From assembly GCA_016789175.1 (NCBI GenBank), contig JAEURK010000294.1, positions 1 through 44,102 of the forward strand: 44,102 nucleotides of DNA, given 5' to 3'. Below the pieces are notes generated by a model. It made no database searches and was not told where the DNA came from. It saw only the letters and a list, made by a program, of their open reading frames with translations. Positions 12,455-21,616 of this stretch are shown one piece after another. Positions within the stretch are counted from its first letter, which is position 1; every line of letters begins with the position of its first letter. Position numbers and translations under genes: made by a program. This stretch comes from Anaerolineales bacterium (GTDB lineage: Bacteria > Chloroflexota > Anaerolineae > Anaerolineales > UBA6663).

Positions 12455-14962
12455 TTATCTCCAGATACAGGGCAGTACGATCCGCTGCCATGCCACCGCT
12501 TCGCGCCGCAACAACACGGTGGACGTGAATTGTTGCAGGGTTAGCGAGCTGTGGGCGGGATACAGAGTGCCCTCCAGCCCACGATAGTCATAACCGTCGA
12601 GGGTGAGGGTGCGTTGAGCGGCCGTCGCATTCACCTCGAAGCGGGTGACGGCGGCCAGGGAAACCGCGTCCGCCGTCACTGGTTGCAGCACGATGTTGTC
12701 GAGGCCGACGGCGCTGCCCGGCGCGTTCAGCTCAAAGATCAGCAGTGTATCGGGCTGATCAGCTGTCACATCGAAGAAGACCTCATACTCGGTGCGTGAA
12801 CCGCTCACCGGCACGGCACCCAGGGTGCTGACGCGGGTATACGGCGCACCGCTCTGCCGCAGATAGGTCGCCACAGTCGGCGCTCCGGTGATGTCAATAG
12901 CACTGAGGCGCAACCGATACGTCTGCCCGCTCTGCACGGCGCCAATGGGGTAATCGTAGTGCAGGCTGGGCGCGGGGCCGGCGTAACCGAGCCGCAGACT
13001 GCCGCCGTCGAGCCGGCCGGTTTCCCACGTGGCCGAGAGCGTATCATCGGGCCAGCCAAACCAGCCGGACAAGTCGGTGTTGAACGCGCCGTTGCCCACG
13101 CGGGTTGGGCCGGGCGGGCCAGAGACGAGGTGGGTCGGATAGCGTTCGGCGCACATGGTGGAGTTGAGATCGCGGCCTTGATCGGCCTGCCACTGCGCCA
13201 GGACCTTGAGCGCCGACCCGGCGCCCGGCAGTTCGACGCGAAACAGCGGCCGGGCAAACGGATCGCAGTACAGGTTGTGATCCAGCAGGCCCAACGTGCT
13301 GAAGAGCGCCGTGGTCTGTGTGCTACGGGCATCTATCGTCGGCGCCTCGCGCAGGGCCACGCGGTTATCGCGGATGTAGCTATTCTCCAGCCCATATGTG
13401 CCCAGGTCGTCGTCGATCAGCAAGATCCCGGCCTCATGCACATCGAAGACGAGGTTGTCCGTCACCGTGACGTTGCGCGTGTTGTGCAGAAAAATCCCCG
13501 CTCCGCTGATGTCGGCCACGGTATTGCCGCCGACCGTGATGCGCTCCGAGTTGTCATCGATGTAGATGCCGTGGGTGCCGGTTGAAGACCACGGCGTACC
13601 CGCGGTGCTCCCCTGTGCATCGAGCACGATGTTGTTGAGCAGGGCGACATCAGCGATGCCGTACGTGTACAGGCCGGCGCCATCCATCTTCACCCGGTTC
13701 CAGTCGCGCACAACGTTGCGCCGGGTGATGGCCGGGCCGTAGTGCGTCACGGCGGCATAGCCGATGCCGCTGACCGCGTTGTCCTCGAAGACGGCCGGGT
13801 TGCCGGGCGCGCCCGCCACTTCGGCACCGACATAATTCCCGTCGCCGTTGCGGCCCAGGCCGGCGAACAGCCCGATGCGCTCGAAGGTGTTGCCGTCAAT
13901 ACGGCAGTTGCCGCACGAATAGAGCTTCAGCCCGTTGTTCAGCGAGTCGCTGACCGCGCTGGCCGTCAGGCGACTGTTGGGGCAACTGGCGAAGAGCAGG
14001 GCCTGGTCTCCGGCGAGCCGCAGCCCGACGCGCTCGAAAACGATGTTCGCGCAGCCGACCGCATTCGCCAGATCGTCCTGCGCGCCGCGCAGTTCCAGAT
14101 CCTGAAAACGCACATGCTGGCTGTTGCGGATCTCCAGCAACGTGGCCTCCACCGGCACTTCGATGCGCAACCCATTGGGATCGACCGGCCACTGCAAGGT
14201 GATGGATTTGTCGCCGGCAGTGTAGACCCATTCGCCGTCCCGATCGACGGCAGCGAGGTGGTTTTGGATGAAGTAGCCCCAGCCCGGTTCGAGGTCGTAG
14301 GTCGCGTTCTGAGAAGACGTCAGCGTGTTGCCGGTATGCGTGGTGATGGGCAACCGGTCGAGAATCCAGGCGATGGGGCGCACCACCAGTTCGGCGCCTG
14401 TCCAGTTCGGGTTGGCGGGCAGCGTAGTGTCGGTGATGGCGTTGCGGCCGCTGGCCCCGGTGAAATAGCGATAGCCCTCATCGCCCTCATTGAGGTTGGG
14501 CCAACGGGCCAGCGGCTGCGGCGCGCCCTCAACGCTGAGCGAGGCCGGGATGCCCGTACAGCCACCGCACACCGCGCGCCAGCGATTGTCGCCCAGCGAC
14601 TGCCAGCCGGTGAGGGCACGCAGGCCGCTCAACACCGGCGCGCTGCCGGTGCCATACGCGCCAAAGGTGATGGGGACACTGGGAGTGCCGCTGTTGGCAG
14701 CGCCCAGTCGAAGCCGACCCTCGAACGTCGAGCCGCGCGCGAACAGCACGCTATCGCCGGCAACGAGGAGGTCGCTGTCGAGCGCGACCTGCAGGCGCGC
14801 CAGCGAGCGCCACGGTTGGGCGGCGGTGCCGGGGTTGGCGTCGTTGCCGGTCTCGCTCAGGTGGTAGGTGTTCGCTGCAGCCTGCGCCGGCGCAGTGCTC
14901 AGGCTCACCAACGTCAGCGTTACGACCACCGACAAACAGAGTGAGTTGCGCGTTCTTCTCAT
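12455..14962 (-). CDS. Secreted parallel beta-helix protein with carbohydrate-binding-like C-terminal module (first beta-helix of operon)
   Basis: The product is about 835 aa. A signal peptide (VVVTLTLVSLSTAPAQA) precedes YHLSETGNDANPGTAAQPW, the same opening as its neighbour. Beta-helix rungs run to about residue 560 (RITVGGNTVADISGAGIFL, NVTVTDNLVFDVHEAGILL). Residues from about 625 (GNGAFNTDLSGWFGWPDD) form a jelly-roll module resembling CBM4/9-type carbohydrate-binding domains, ending around LDNIVLQPV. The C-terminus RIVLPCIWR carries the shared tail. The start is uncertain: the ATG used lacks a good Shine-Dalgarno, while a TTG two codons earlier has GGTGAT 8 nt upstream. The gap to the cytochrome gene is about 31 bp. 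Confidence 0.85.
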   Translation of the reverse strand: MRRTRNSLCLSVVVTLTLVSLSTAPAQAAANTYHLSETGNDANPGTAAQPWRSLARLQVALDSDLLVAGDSVLFARGSTFEGRLRLGAANSGTPSVPITFGAYGTGSAPVLSGLRALTGWQSLGDNRWRAVCGGCTGIPASLSVEGAPQPLARWPNLNEGDEGYRYFTGASGRNAITDTTLPANPNWTGAELVVRPIAWILDRLPITTHTGNTLTSSQNATYDLEPGWGYFIQNHLAAVDRDGEWVYTAGDKSITLQWPVDPNGLRIEVPVEATLLEIRNSQHVRFQDLELRGAQDDLANAVGCANIVFERVGLRLAGDQALLFASCPNSRLTASAVSDSLNNGLKLYSCGNCRIDGNTFERIGLFAGLGRNGDGNYVGAEVAGAPGNPAVFEDNAVSGIGYAAVTHYGPAITRRNVVRDWNRVKMDGAGLYTYGIADVALLNNIVLDAQGSTAGTPWSSTGTHGIYIDDNSERITVGGNTVADISGAGIFLHNTRNVTVTDNLVFDVHEAGILLIDDDLGTYGLENSYIRDNRVALREAPTIDARSTQTTALFSTLGLLDHNLYCDPFARPLFRVELPGAGSALKVLAQWQADQGRDLNSTMCAERYPTHLVSGPPGPTRVGNGAFNTDLSGWFGWPDDTLSATWETGRLDGGSLRLGYAGPAPSLHYDYPIGAVQSGQTYRLRLSAIDITGAPTVATYLRQSGAPYTRVSTLGAVPVSGSRTEYEVFFDVTADQPDTLLIFELNAPGSAVGLDNIVLQPVTADAVSLAAVTRFEVNATAAQRTLTLDGYDYRGLEGTLYPAHSSLTLQQFTSTVLLRREAVAWQRIVLPCIWR

Positions 14963-14993
14963 AAACAAATCAATGGATCACCCGGGCGACCTG

Positions 14994-17990
14994 TCAGCGC
15001 CACACCAAAGGCAGGAACATCTGCTGGGTCAGGATCGAAAACGACCGAGCTACACGCGTGACGTTGCCCTGCTCATCGCGCACCTGAACATACAGGCGCG
15101 CCGACGACGCGCTCGTCAGTGGCGCCGGCAGGGTGATGGTGAAGATGCCATCGCCCGTTGGTTGCGCCAGGTCGGCCAGCTGGGCGCCCGGGGCGCGGCC
15201 GGCGACGGCGATCGTCGCGGTGATGGAGAGCGAGCCGGGTTGGATGCCCGTATACGCGTCGGCCACGCCCACGCGGATGACGGTGAGCGGCGTGTGGCTC
15301 AACCCGGGCCGCGGCGCGCTGACGGTCAACGTCGGGCGCACATCGTCGAGGAACCAGCCGTAATTCTCGTCCGCTGTGCCCTGTCCGGTGTTGATCGGAC
15401 AGCCGAGGTCGATCCAGCGGGCGAACGTGATCTTTTGATCCGCCGTCAGGCTCGTCATCCCGCCTGCCGGGTGCGCCGACGACGGGATGAAATCAAGGTC
15501 GGCGTCGTTGATCTGCGCGCCGGGCGGGAGCGTCGCCGCATTCCCGGGCACGCTCTCGGTGGGGTGGTCGGCGTTGGTCCAACCGTCGAGCCGCGCGCCG
15601 AAGATCTTCCAGATCAACAGGCTGCGCCGGCTTTGGAAAAGCCGCACATAGCGGCTGGCGTTGGTCTGCCGCCAGTACGCGTCGCCACCGTACGCCACCA
15701 ACGGCGGATAACCCCAGGTCGCGCCCTGATCGCGGCACAGACGCATGTAATCGCCCGGCGCGCTGAGGTACGTGAAGTCACCGATGTCGTACAGGGCGAC
15801 ATCGTCCAGACGCAGGTTTCCGGGCGGATTGGTGCCGGTGTGGCAGCTCACACACTGGGTTTGGAGGATCGGCCGCACGTCGCGATAGAACTCGACGTTG
15901 GCGATTGGCGCGCTGACGGTGCGCGTCACCGGGTTGCCGTCGCCGTCGTGCGTGAGCAGCGGCGTGACCTTGCTCAAATCCAGCACCGGATAGCCCGGCT
16001 GCGCGGCGGCGGTCTGCTCGAAATCCAACGGTTGCTGGCTGTGCGCGTGGCAGCCGCCGCAATCGTAGCGCGCCTCGCCGGGCCGCACCTGGTGCCAGGT
16101 CTGGGCCATCGTCAACACCATGCCGTTGCGATCGAGCATCTGAAAGGTCAGCGGGGTGTCGGCCGGGACACGGGCCAGGAAGCTGGTGTCGGGATTGCCC
16201 TCCGGGTCGAGGATCGGGTTGCCCTGGGCATCGAACTTGCGCAGCGGGATCTCGCCCAGGATGCGCAGCTTCTCGTTTACCCAATTGAAGAAGTGCTGGC
16301 CGCTGTGCGGGCCGTAGCTGCGGTGGGTGTTCGGCTCCATCAAGAGCACGCGCACCGCCCAGATGTCGGCATCCGTGTACCGGCCCGCTTCCGCGCCCTG
16401 CTCGAACCAGTTGAAGCTCTGGCCGTTTTCGGCGGTGTTGAAGGCATCCAGTCCGCCCCAGCGGTTGTTCGGGTTGTTGCCCGGGAAGCTCTCGCGCTTG
16501 TAAAAGCTGCTCGTGCCGATCAGTCCATACGGGGTGCCGGCGGGCAGCAGGTCGGGATGCTCGGCGCCGTCATTGGGCAGCCAGGGGAGTTCGGCCGGCT
16601 GGCCCACCCCGTGCACGGCGGCATACGACACCACAGCCCGCGGCCAGACCTCGTTGTATTGGGGCAGGTTCTTGATCAGCACCAGCTGGCTCGGACTGTT
16701 GACGGGGTCGCCGCCCGGGATCAGATACAGCCCGGCGTCCACCGCCGGCAGGTCGTCGGGCCGGTCGAGGGCATTGGCCGGGCCGGCGGTGTAAGCCACG
16801 AGCAAGTCGTTGTTGGGCGCGGCGGAGGGATGGGTGAACTTGCCCAGGCGCAGAACGTTGCTGCACGACGGTACACCGCCGGGGCAGGGCGCGGCCTCAT
16901 CGGCCGCGGTCGTGAAGGGCGTGATCGAGTACAGGCCCTTCGGCGTGAAAGGCATGCGGAAGGGATAGACGAAGCCCGCGCCGACCGTCTGCGTGATGGG
17001 TGGATTTTGGTTGACGCTCGCGGGATGGAAGCGCGCCATTCCGGCGGCGAAACCGGTCGGGAAGCGGTACAACGCCCCGAAGCCCCAGTTGTTCAGGTTG
17101 TAGTAGTCTTCGACCACGATATCGCCGTCGCCGAGCTGCGTGGCGAAGTGGAACGACCCGGCCTCTTTGAACGAGCTGACCAGCGGCTCCCAGGTGCGGC
17201 CATCGGGCTTGATCGCCCACAGGCCCCAGTTGCGCGAATCGCGCAGGCCCTGGGTCTCGAAGCTGCTGAACATCACCCGCCCGTCGGCCAGAGGTGTCGG
17301 GTGCAGGGTGCTGCCGATGGTCAGCGGGGCGATGGCCGTGACGTTGTTTCCATCCCAATCCATGACGAACAGCTGCAGGGTCGGGTTCGTGTAGCCCTTC
17401 GGCGGGATGAAGCCGTTGCGGTTGCTGGTGAAGATGATTTTTCCGCCGGGCAGCGGCGCCGGGCCCAGGTTCAAGATGCCGTAGCCGAGCCGGTTATACG
17501 AGGCGGGCGGGTTGACCGGATTCGACTCAAGCCAGTTGCCGGCTCCGGCGTTGGGCGTGAACTCCTGAAACGTCAGGCGTTGGGTCTGCCGTGTGCCGAG
17601 ATGCAGGCGGTAGATGTCGGCGCCCTGATACGGCAGGTTGCCGCGCTGCGTGTTGAGCTGCCCGGGGGTGACATCCGGGTAGAGGGCATAGAACACGTAC
17701 TGCCCGTCAAAAGAGATGAACGGATCGGTCACCGCGCCGTTGGTCGTATCAACCAGCACTTCCTCCGTGCCGTTCGGATGCAACAGCATCAGATCCGAGC
17801 CCGGCTCGAGCGTGCCCGGATGAAAGACCTCGGGCCAGACGGTGTGGGTGCTGTCGCCCTTGCGCGGCTGTCGCACGTAGACGATGTCGTACGACACGCC
17901 CGGCGCGGAGATCGCCGGTGGCGCACTCAACGTGGCGAGGCTCAGACCGACCAGACCCAATCCCAGGGCGAAGCGGAATGCCAGCTGCAT
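14994..17990 (-). CDS. Exported diheme c-type cytochrome with beta-propeller, hydrazine-synthase-alpha-like
   Basis: This large exported redox protein (998 aa) starts at an ATG with GGAGG 4 nt upstream. That start yields a clean signal peptide (MQLAFRFALGLGLVGLSLAT...ISAPG); a longer frame adds 17 unlikely residues. The N-terminal half carries TolB/PD40-like propeller blades (DPFISFDGQYVFYALYPD, GGKIIFTSNRNGF, LQLFVMDWDGNNV). Two haem c sites follow: CGGCH (first Cys about residue 644) and CVSCH (about 713, in DVRPILQTQCVSCHTG). A C-terminal Ig-like segment ends in QMFLPLVWR. A propeller plus two CxxCH sites recalls the alpha subunit of hydrazine synthase and related proteins of non-anammox bacteria; this is inference and no HzsBC partners are present. 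It is the first gene of the operon. Confidence 0.82.
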   Translation of the reverse strand: MQLAFRFALGLGLVGLSLATLSAPPAISAPGVSYDIVYVRQPRKGDSTHTVWPEVFHPGTLEPGSDLMLLHPNGTEEVLVDTTNGAVTDPFISFDGQYVFYALYPDVTPGQLNTQRGNLPYQGADIYRLHLGTRQTQRLTFQEFTPNAGAGNWLESNPVNPPASYNRLGYGILNLGPAPLPGGKIIFTSNRNGFIPPKGYTNPTLQLFVMDWDGNNVTAIAPLTIGSTLHPTPLADGRVMFSSFETQGLRDSRNWGLWAIKPDGRTWEPLVSSFKEAGSFHFATQLGDGDIVVEDYYNLNNWGFGALYRFPTGFAAGMARFHPASVNQNPPITQTVGAGFVYPFRMPFTPKGLYSITPFTTAADEAAPCPGGVPSCSNVLRLGKFTHPSAAPNNDLLVAYTAGPANALDRPDDLPAVDAGLYLIPGGDPVNSPSQLVLIKNLPQYNEVWPRAVVSYAAVHGVGQPAELPWLPNDGAEHPDLLPAGTPYGLIGTSSFYKRESFPGNNPNNRWGGLDAFNTAENGQSFNWFEQGAEAGRYTDADIWAVRVLLMEPNTHRSYGPHSGQHFFNWVNEKLRILGEIPLRKFDAQGNPILDPEGNPDTSFLARVPADTPLTFQMLDRNGMVLTMAQTWHQVRPGEARYDCGGCHAHSQQPLDFEQTAAAQPGYPVLDLSKVTPLLTHDGDGNPVTRTVSAPIANVEFYRDVRPILQTQCVSCHTGTNPPGNLRLDDVALYDIGDFTYLSAPGDYMRLCRDQGATWGYPPLVAYGGDAYWRQTNASRYVRLFQSRRSLLIWKIFGARLDGWTNADHPTESVPGNAATLPPGAQINDADLDFIPSSAHPAGGMTSLTADQKITFARWIDLGCPINTGQGTADENYGWFLDDVRPTLTVSAPRPGLSHTPLTVIRVGVADAYTGIQPGSLSITATIAVAGRAPGAQLADLAQPTGDGIFTITLPAPLTSASSARLYVQVRDEQGNVTRVARSFSILTQQMFLPLVWR

Positions 17991-18138
17991 AAGGCCTCCG
18001 AACGTAGCGCTCTCTTTGTCGTCTGTTTTTGGCCGGCCCACCCGACGCTATGGGGGCGCGACCGGGGCGCGTCTTTGCATCGGCTCCGGGGGCGCCCTCA
18101 ATTGAAAACTGCGCGAACGAGGCTGCCTCGGTCAGGTC

Positions 18139-18167
18139 AGTGTAGGTCGTTCTGGGGTCGTTGTCAG
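18139..18167 (-). promoter_or_regulatory. Promoter of the diheme/beta-helix operon
   Basis: CTGACA (18162-18167) and TACACT (18139-18144) on the minus strand are separated by exactly 17 bp. The start point would lie about 140 nt before the cytochrome ATG. The leader begins with a small hairpin (CGAGG-CAG-CCTCG). Confidence 0.5.
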
Positions 18168-18259
18168 CGAGGGCAGGACGAAGGAAGGGCGTGAGCCCGG
18201 TGATTGTCCGCTGCCGATGGGCGTATTTTTATGGAGCAGCGCGAGGACGATCCTGCGTT

Positions 18260-19216
18260 TCAGCTTTCTGCGACGCCCGCCAGCAACATCTCGCCAAGCT
18301 GGCGCACGGCCTGACGTAGACCGGCCGGCGATCTGATCTTGAAAGCGAACGGCAACGTGGCCAGTTCGCGCGCCAACCAGTCGTAGTTCTCGGTCGCGCC
18401 GCGTAGCCGCGTGCCATCGCCCTGCGGCTCCAGGAGGCCCACCGGCCTCCGTAGCGCGCGCTGTGCCGTCGCCAGATCGGCTTCGAGCCAGACCTCAAAC
18501 GGATGCGGGCGCGGCAGGCTCGCCCACGCCTCGTCGAGATACGCCAGGACGTCGAACCCCTGTGGACGCGAAAAACGTTGCGCGCCGACGACCTTGAGGT
18601 GCTCGACCCGGTCCAGCCGAAACGTGCGTGGGCCGTGACGCAGGCTGCAATGCCCGACCATGTACCAGTGTCGATCACGATAGGCAAGCCCATACGGGTC
18701 GACCTCGCGCTCGGTCACCTCGCCGCCGGCCGATTGATAGCGCAACGACACCCGCTGACGCTCGTGAGCCGCCCGGCTAAGCTCGAACAGGATCACGGCC
18801 GGCACCTGCACACCGGGCTCATGAGTATCCAGAGCGACCGTCTCACTGAAGGCGCGCACGCGCGCCCGCAGCATGTGCGGCAGAACCCGCTCAAGTTTGG
18901 CGCGCGCACTCTCCGAGGCGGCCGCGCCCTCTGCTAACCCGAGCTGGCGCGAGCTGAGCAGGCCGAGCGCCAGGGCCAACGCCTCGTCATTGCTGAACAT
19001 CAACGGCGGAAGCTTTGCGCCCTCACCCCAGGTGTAAGCGCCATTCCGCCCCCGCTCAGCCACAATCGGGATGCCCAGGTCCTGCAACATCGTCACATAG
19101 CGCCGGAGAGTACGCGCATCAACCTCGAGCCGCCGGGCCAGCTCGGGACCGGTCATCCGGCCATGGACCTGGAGCAGCTCGAGCACGGCCAGAACGCGGG
19201 TGGTGGGGTGGTACAT
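18260..19216 (-). CDS. WYL-domain transcriptional regulator (DeoR/HTH_11 type)
   Basis: This 318-aa DNA-binding regulator has an N-terminal winged helix at about 1-60 (VLELLQVHGRMTGPELARRL, RTLRRYVTMLQDLG). A WYL domain follows at about 135-215, where HWYMVGHC stands for the WYL core and REVDPYGLAYR precedes it. A C-terminal WCX-like extension completes the protein. WYL domains bind small ligands or nucleic acid and control neighbouring genes, often stress or phage defence systems. It lies upstream of the diheme operon on the same strand, with its own stop 93 bp before that promoter, and diverges from the 52-codon ORF and SRPBCC gene. Either could be its target. Divergent pairing with SRPBCC proteins is common for this family. 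Confidence 0.9.
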   Translation of the reverse strand: MYHPTTRVLAVLELLQVHGRMTGPELARRLEVDARTLRRYVTMLQDLGIPIVAERGRNGAYTWGEGAKLPPLMFSNDEALALALGLLSSRQLGLAEGAAASESARAKLERVLPHMLRARVRAFSETVALDTHEPGVQVPAVILFELSRAAHERQRVSLRYQSAGGEVTEREVDPYGLAYRDRHWYMVGHCSLRHGPRTFRLDRVEHLKVVGAQRFSRPQGFDVLAYLDEAWASLPRPHPFEVWLEADLATAQRALRRPVGLLEPQGDGTRLRGATENYDWLARELATLPFAFKIRSPAGLRQAVRQLGEMLLAGVAES

Positions 19217-19302
19217 ATGTTCAGTTTACTTGATAATCAGGGCGGAATTCGCCCACATTTCATCCTATCCTGAGGAGACAGCGCAAGACTGCGGAGGTCG
19301 GG

Positions 19303-19461
19303 ATGTCACTTAGAATATTCAACGAGTCGACGGATTCTCACCCATCCAATCCGTCCCGTCACACTGCACCGTCGACCCAGACCGGTCTGGGAGCGTGGCT
19401 GCGCGACGGCCTGCGTCGGCTGGCCAGGCTCTGGTCGGCCAGAAAAGGCCCCGGAGCCTGA
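19303..19461 (+). CDS. Small ORF, 52 aa, between WYL regulator and SRPBCC gene
   Basis: ATG is preceded by GGAGG at 5-nt spacing, a better Shine-Dalgarno than most genes here. The frame encodes MSLRIFNEST followed by a Ser/Thr/Pro-rich middle and a basic amphipathic end (AWLRDGLRRLARLWSARKG). I recognise no family. The position in the divergent region, 80 bp before the SRPBCC ATG, fits a small cotranscribed protein. It could also be a fortuitous frame, so confidence is limited. Confidence 0.4.
   Translation: MSLRIFNESTDSHPSNPSRHTAPSTQTGLGAWLRDGLRRLARLWSARKGPGA
19376..19391. promoter_or_regulatory. 16-bp perfect palindrome, possible operator
   Basis: CCCAGACCGGTCTGGG is a perfect palindrome in the stretch between the WYL regulator and the SRPBCC gene. 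It lies inside the small ORF. A weaker GGGCG-GAATT-CGCCC repeat lies at 19240-19254. Either may be a regulator site. Confidence 0.3.
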
Positions 19462-19541
19462 TCCACGCGACAGGCGATGCCGTCAGAATCGGAGCGGCCA
19501 AACATCCAAATCGCGGCCCGATTTTCGCGACCAGGGAGTCA

Positions 19542-19982
19542 ATGCCTTTGAACAAGCCATCACAAACGCAGGCCCGTGGGGTGGGCCAAACCCAGGCCGT
19601 GGGTTTCAATGTCGGAGCGCGCCGAACCTTTGGGTTGGTGCCCGAGCAAGCGTGGGATTGGGTGACGTCGCCGGCGGGTGTCGCACTATGGCTGGGTGAG
19701 GTGATCGGCGGCTTGCCGCAGGAGCTGCATGCGCCCTACCGGACCCGCGATGGCGCCGAGGGCGAACTGCGCGTCTTCGAGCCCGGCTCGCATCTGCGCC
19801 TGACCTGGCAGCCCTCGGGATGGGAGCGCCCCTCCCTGATTCAGGTGCGCGTCCTACCGGCCGGTGACCGGACGACGGTCGCCTTCCATCAGGAGCACCT
19901 AGCTGGTCCGGATATCCGGGCCGAAATGAAGCAGCGCTGGCTGGGCGTGCTCGCGGAGATGCAGGCGCTCTTCGGCGCCTGA
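19542..19982 (+). CDS. SRPBCC / AHSA1-like protein
   Basis: This 146-aa START-like fold protein starts at the ATG preceded by AGGGAG; longer open-frame versions upstream are not supported. Landmarks of the AHSA1/CalC family are FNVGARRTFGLVPEQAWDWV, SPAGVALWLGE, LRVFEPGSHLRLTWQPSGWE and the closing helix EMKQRWLGVLAEMQALFG. Such proteins have a hydrophobic ligand cavity. Many in this context are of unknown substrate and sit next to a regulator, as here with the WYL gene. Its stop lies 8 bp from the stop of the convergent prfC. Confidence 0.8.
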   Translation: MPLNKPSQTQARGVGQTQAVGFNVGARRTFGLVPEQAWDWVTSPAGVALWLGEVIGGLPQELHAPYRTRDGAEGELRVFEPGSHLRLTWQPSGWERPSLIQVRVLPAGDRTTVAFHQEHLAGPDIRAEMKQRWLGVLAEMQALFGA

Positions 19983-19990
19983 GCGCCCGC

Positions 19991-21616
19991 TTACGCCAGC
20001 GCGTTCACTTCGCTGAGCGTGAGGAACTGCAACCTCGGATTCTTCTCGACCCCATAGCGCGCGCCCATGGCCGAGGCAAACAGCACGGCCTCGCGTTGTT
20101 CTTGATCGCGCACGCGCAGACTCTCCATCGGCAGATACATATCGCGGATATCCTCGGCCGCGCCGATCAACCAGCGCGCTTCGGTATGCGGCAGTCGCTC
20201 GAGCAGGGTCTCGACGCCGTACTCGGCCTGCAGACGTGAGGCCACGACCTCGAACTGCAGATCGCCGACGGCGCCCAGGATCGGCTCGCGCCGCGCGTTG
20301 TCCGCGGCATACAGGATCTGGACCACGCCTTCCTCGCGCAGTTGCTCCAGGCCTTTGTTGAACTGCTTGTACTTGTCGATCCTGAGATTTCGCAGGACCG
20401 CGAAGCACTCCGGTTGAAAGGGCGGGATCGGGGCGAACGAAAAGGAATCACCGGCGCTGACGGTGTCCCCGATCCGGAAGATCCCGGGGTTGCTGAAGCC
20501 GATCACGTCGCCGGGATAAGCCTCGTCGACGGTTTCGCGATCGCGCGCGAACAGGCGATGCGGGCGGCTCATGCGCACCTTGCGCCCCAGACGCGGGTGG
20601 TGCACGAGCATATCTTTCTCGAAGCGCCCCGAGCACACCCGCAGGAACGCCATCGTGTCTCGGTGCAGCGGATCCATGTTGGCCTGGATTTTGAAGACGA
20701 TGCCGCTGAAGGCCGGCAGGGTCGGCTCGATCGGGCCGCGATCGCTCTCACGCGATCGGGGCGCGGGCGCGAGGGCGATCAGAGCCTCGAGGAAGGGTTC
20801 AACGCCGAAGTTGTTGAGCGCGCTGCCAAAGAACACAGGGGTCAGGGTCCCGGCCAGGAAGGCAGCCTGATCGAAAGGCGCACCGGCGCCGGCCAGTAAC
20901 TCGGCATCCTCGCGCAGCCGTTGGTGCGCGCGCTCGCCGATCGTGTCGGCCAGCCGGGGGTCGTCGAGGTTGGTCACCTGCACCGGGGCTCGATAGGCAC
21001 TGTGCACGGTGCGCTCGAACAGCAGCACCCGTTGCGCCTCGAGATCGTACACACCCTGAAAGGTCTCGCCGCTGCCGATCGGCCAATTCAGAGGTGAGAC
21101 GCGCAGGTCGAGCACGCGCTCGATCTCGTCGAGCAACTCGAGCGGATCGCGTCCGGTGTGATCGAGCTTGTTGATGAAGGTCAGGATCGGCAGGTTGCGC
21201 TGCCGGCAGACCTCGAACAGCTTCTTGGTCTGCGGCTCGATGCCCTTGGCGCTGTCGAGCACCATCACGGCGCTGTCGGCCGCCATCAAGGTGCGATAGG
21301 TGTCTTCGCTGAAGTCTCGGTGGCCGGGGGTATCGAGCAGGTTGAACACGCACCCCCGATATTCAAATTGCAGCACGGTCGACGTGATCGAGATCCCGCG
21401 CTGCTGCTCCATCGCCATCCAGTCGGAGGTGGCGGCGCGCTGATGCTTGCGCGCGCGCACCGAGCCGGCCTGGTTGACGGCGCCCGCATACAGCAGCAGT
21501 TTCTCGGTCAGTGTGGTCTTGCCGGCGTCCGGGTGCGAGATGATCGCAAAGGTCCGCCGGCGCGCGACGCCCTGCTGCAGGGTCTCGATTTCGTTGGTCG
21601 GGGAAGAAGCAAGCAC
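19991..21616 (-). CDS. prfC: Peptide chain release factor 3
   Basis: RF3 is a translational GTPase that recycles RF1/RF2 from the ribosome after termination. The 541-aa protein carries all G motifs: SHPDAGKTTLTEKLL (G1), GISITST (G2), DTPGHRDFSEDT (G3), NKLD (G4) and an SGETF-containing stretch. EF-Tu-like domain II and the RF3 C-terminal domain (ILGAVGDLQFEVVASRLQAEYG) follow. It starts at GTG, with AGAGG about 8 nt upstream. A TATAAT box lies about 180 nt upstream. The gene stands alone and is convergent with the SRPBCC gene. Confidence 0.96.
   Translation of the reverse strand: MLASSPTNEIETLQQGVARRRTFAIISHPDAGKTTLTEKLLLYAGAVNQAGSVRARKHQRAATSDWMAMEQQRGISITSTVLQFEYRGCVFNLLDTPGHRDFSEDTYRTLMAADSAVMVLDSAKGIEPQTKKLFEVCRQRNLPILTFINKLDHTGRDPLELLDEIERVLDLRVSPLNWPIGSGETFQGVYDLEAQRVLLFERTVHSAYRAPVQVTNLDDPRLADTIGERAHQRLREDAELLAGAGAPFDQAAFLAGTLTPVFFGSALNNFGVEPFLEALIALAPAPRSRESDRGPIEPTLPAFSGIVFKIQANMDPLHRDTMAFLRVCSGRFEKDMLVHHPRLGRKVRMSRPHRLFARDRETVDEAYPGDVIGFSNPGIFRIGDTVSAGDSFSFAPIPPFQPECFAVLRNLRIDKYKQFNKGLEQLREEGVVQILYAADNARREPILGAVGDLQFEVVASRLQAEYGVETLLERLPHTEARWLIGAAEDIRDMYLPMESLRVRDQEQREAVLFASAMGARYGVEKNPRLQFLTLSEVNALA

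Noticed and set aside
14994..17990. Anammox hydrazine synthase
   Set aside because: There are only general similarity and two CxxCH sites. No HzsB/C or hydrazine dehydrogenase genes are present, and the neighbours are beta-helix proteins.
14868..18194. An 1108-codon open frame on the plus strand, antisense to the cytochrome and first beta-helix genes
   Set aside because: Its product is Arg/His/Val-rich without any domain. It mirrors the codon pattern of the minus-strand genes, which have signal peptides, motifs and ribosome-binding sites. It is a high-GC shadow.
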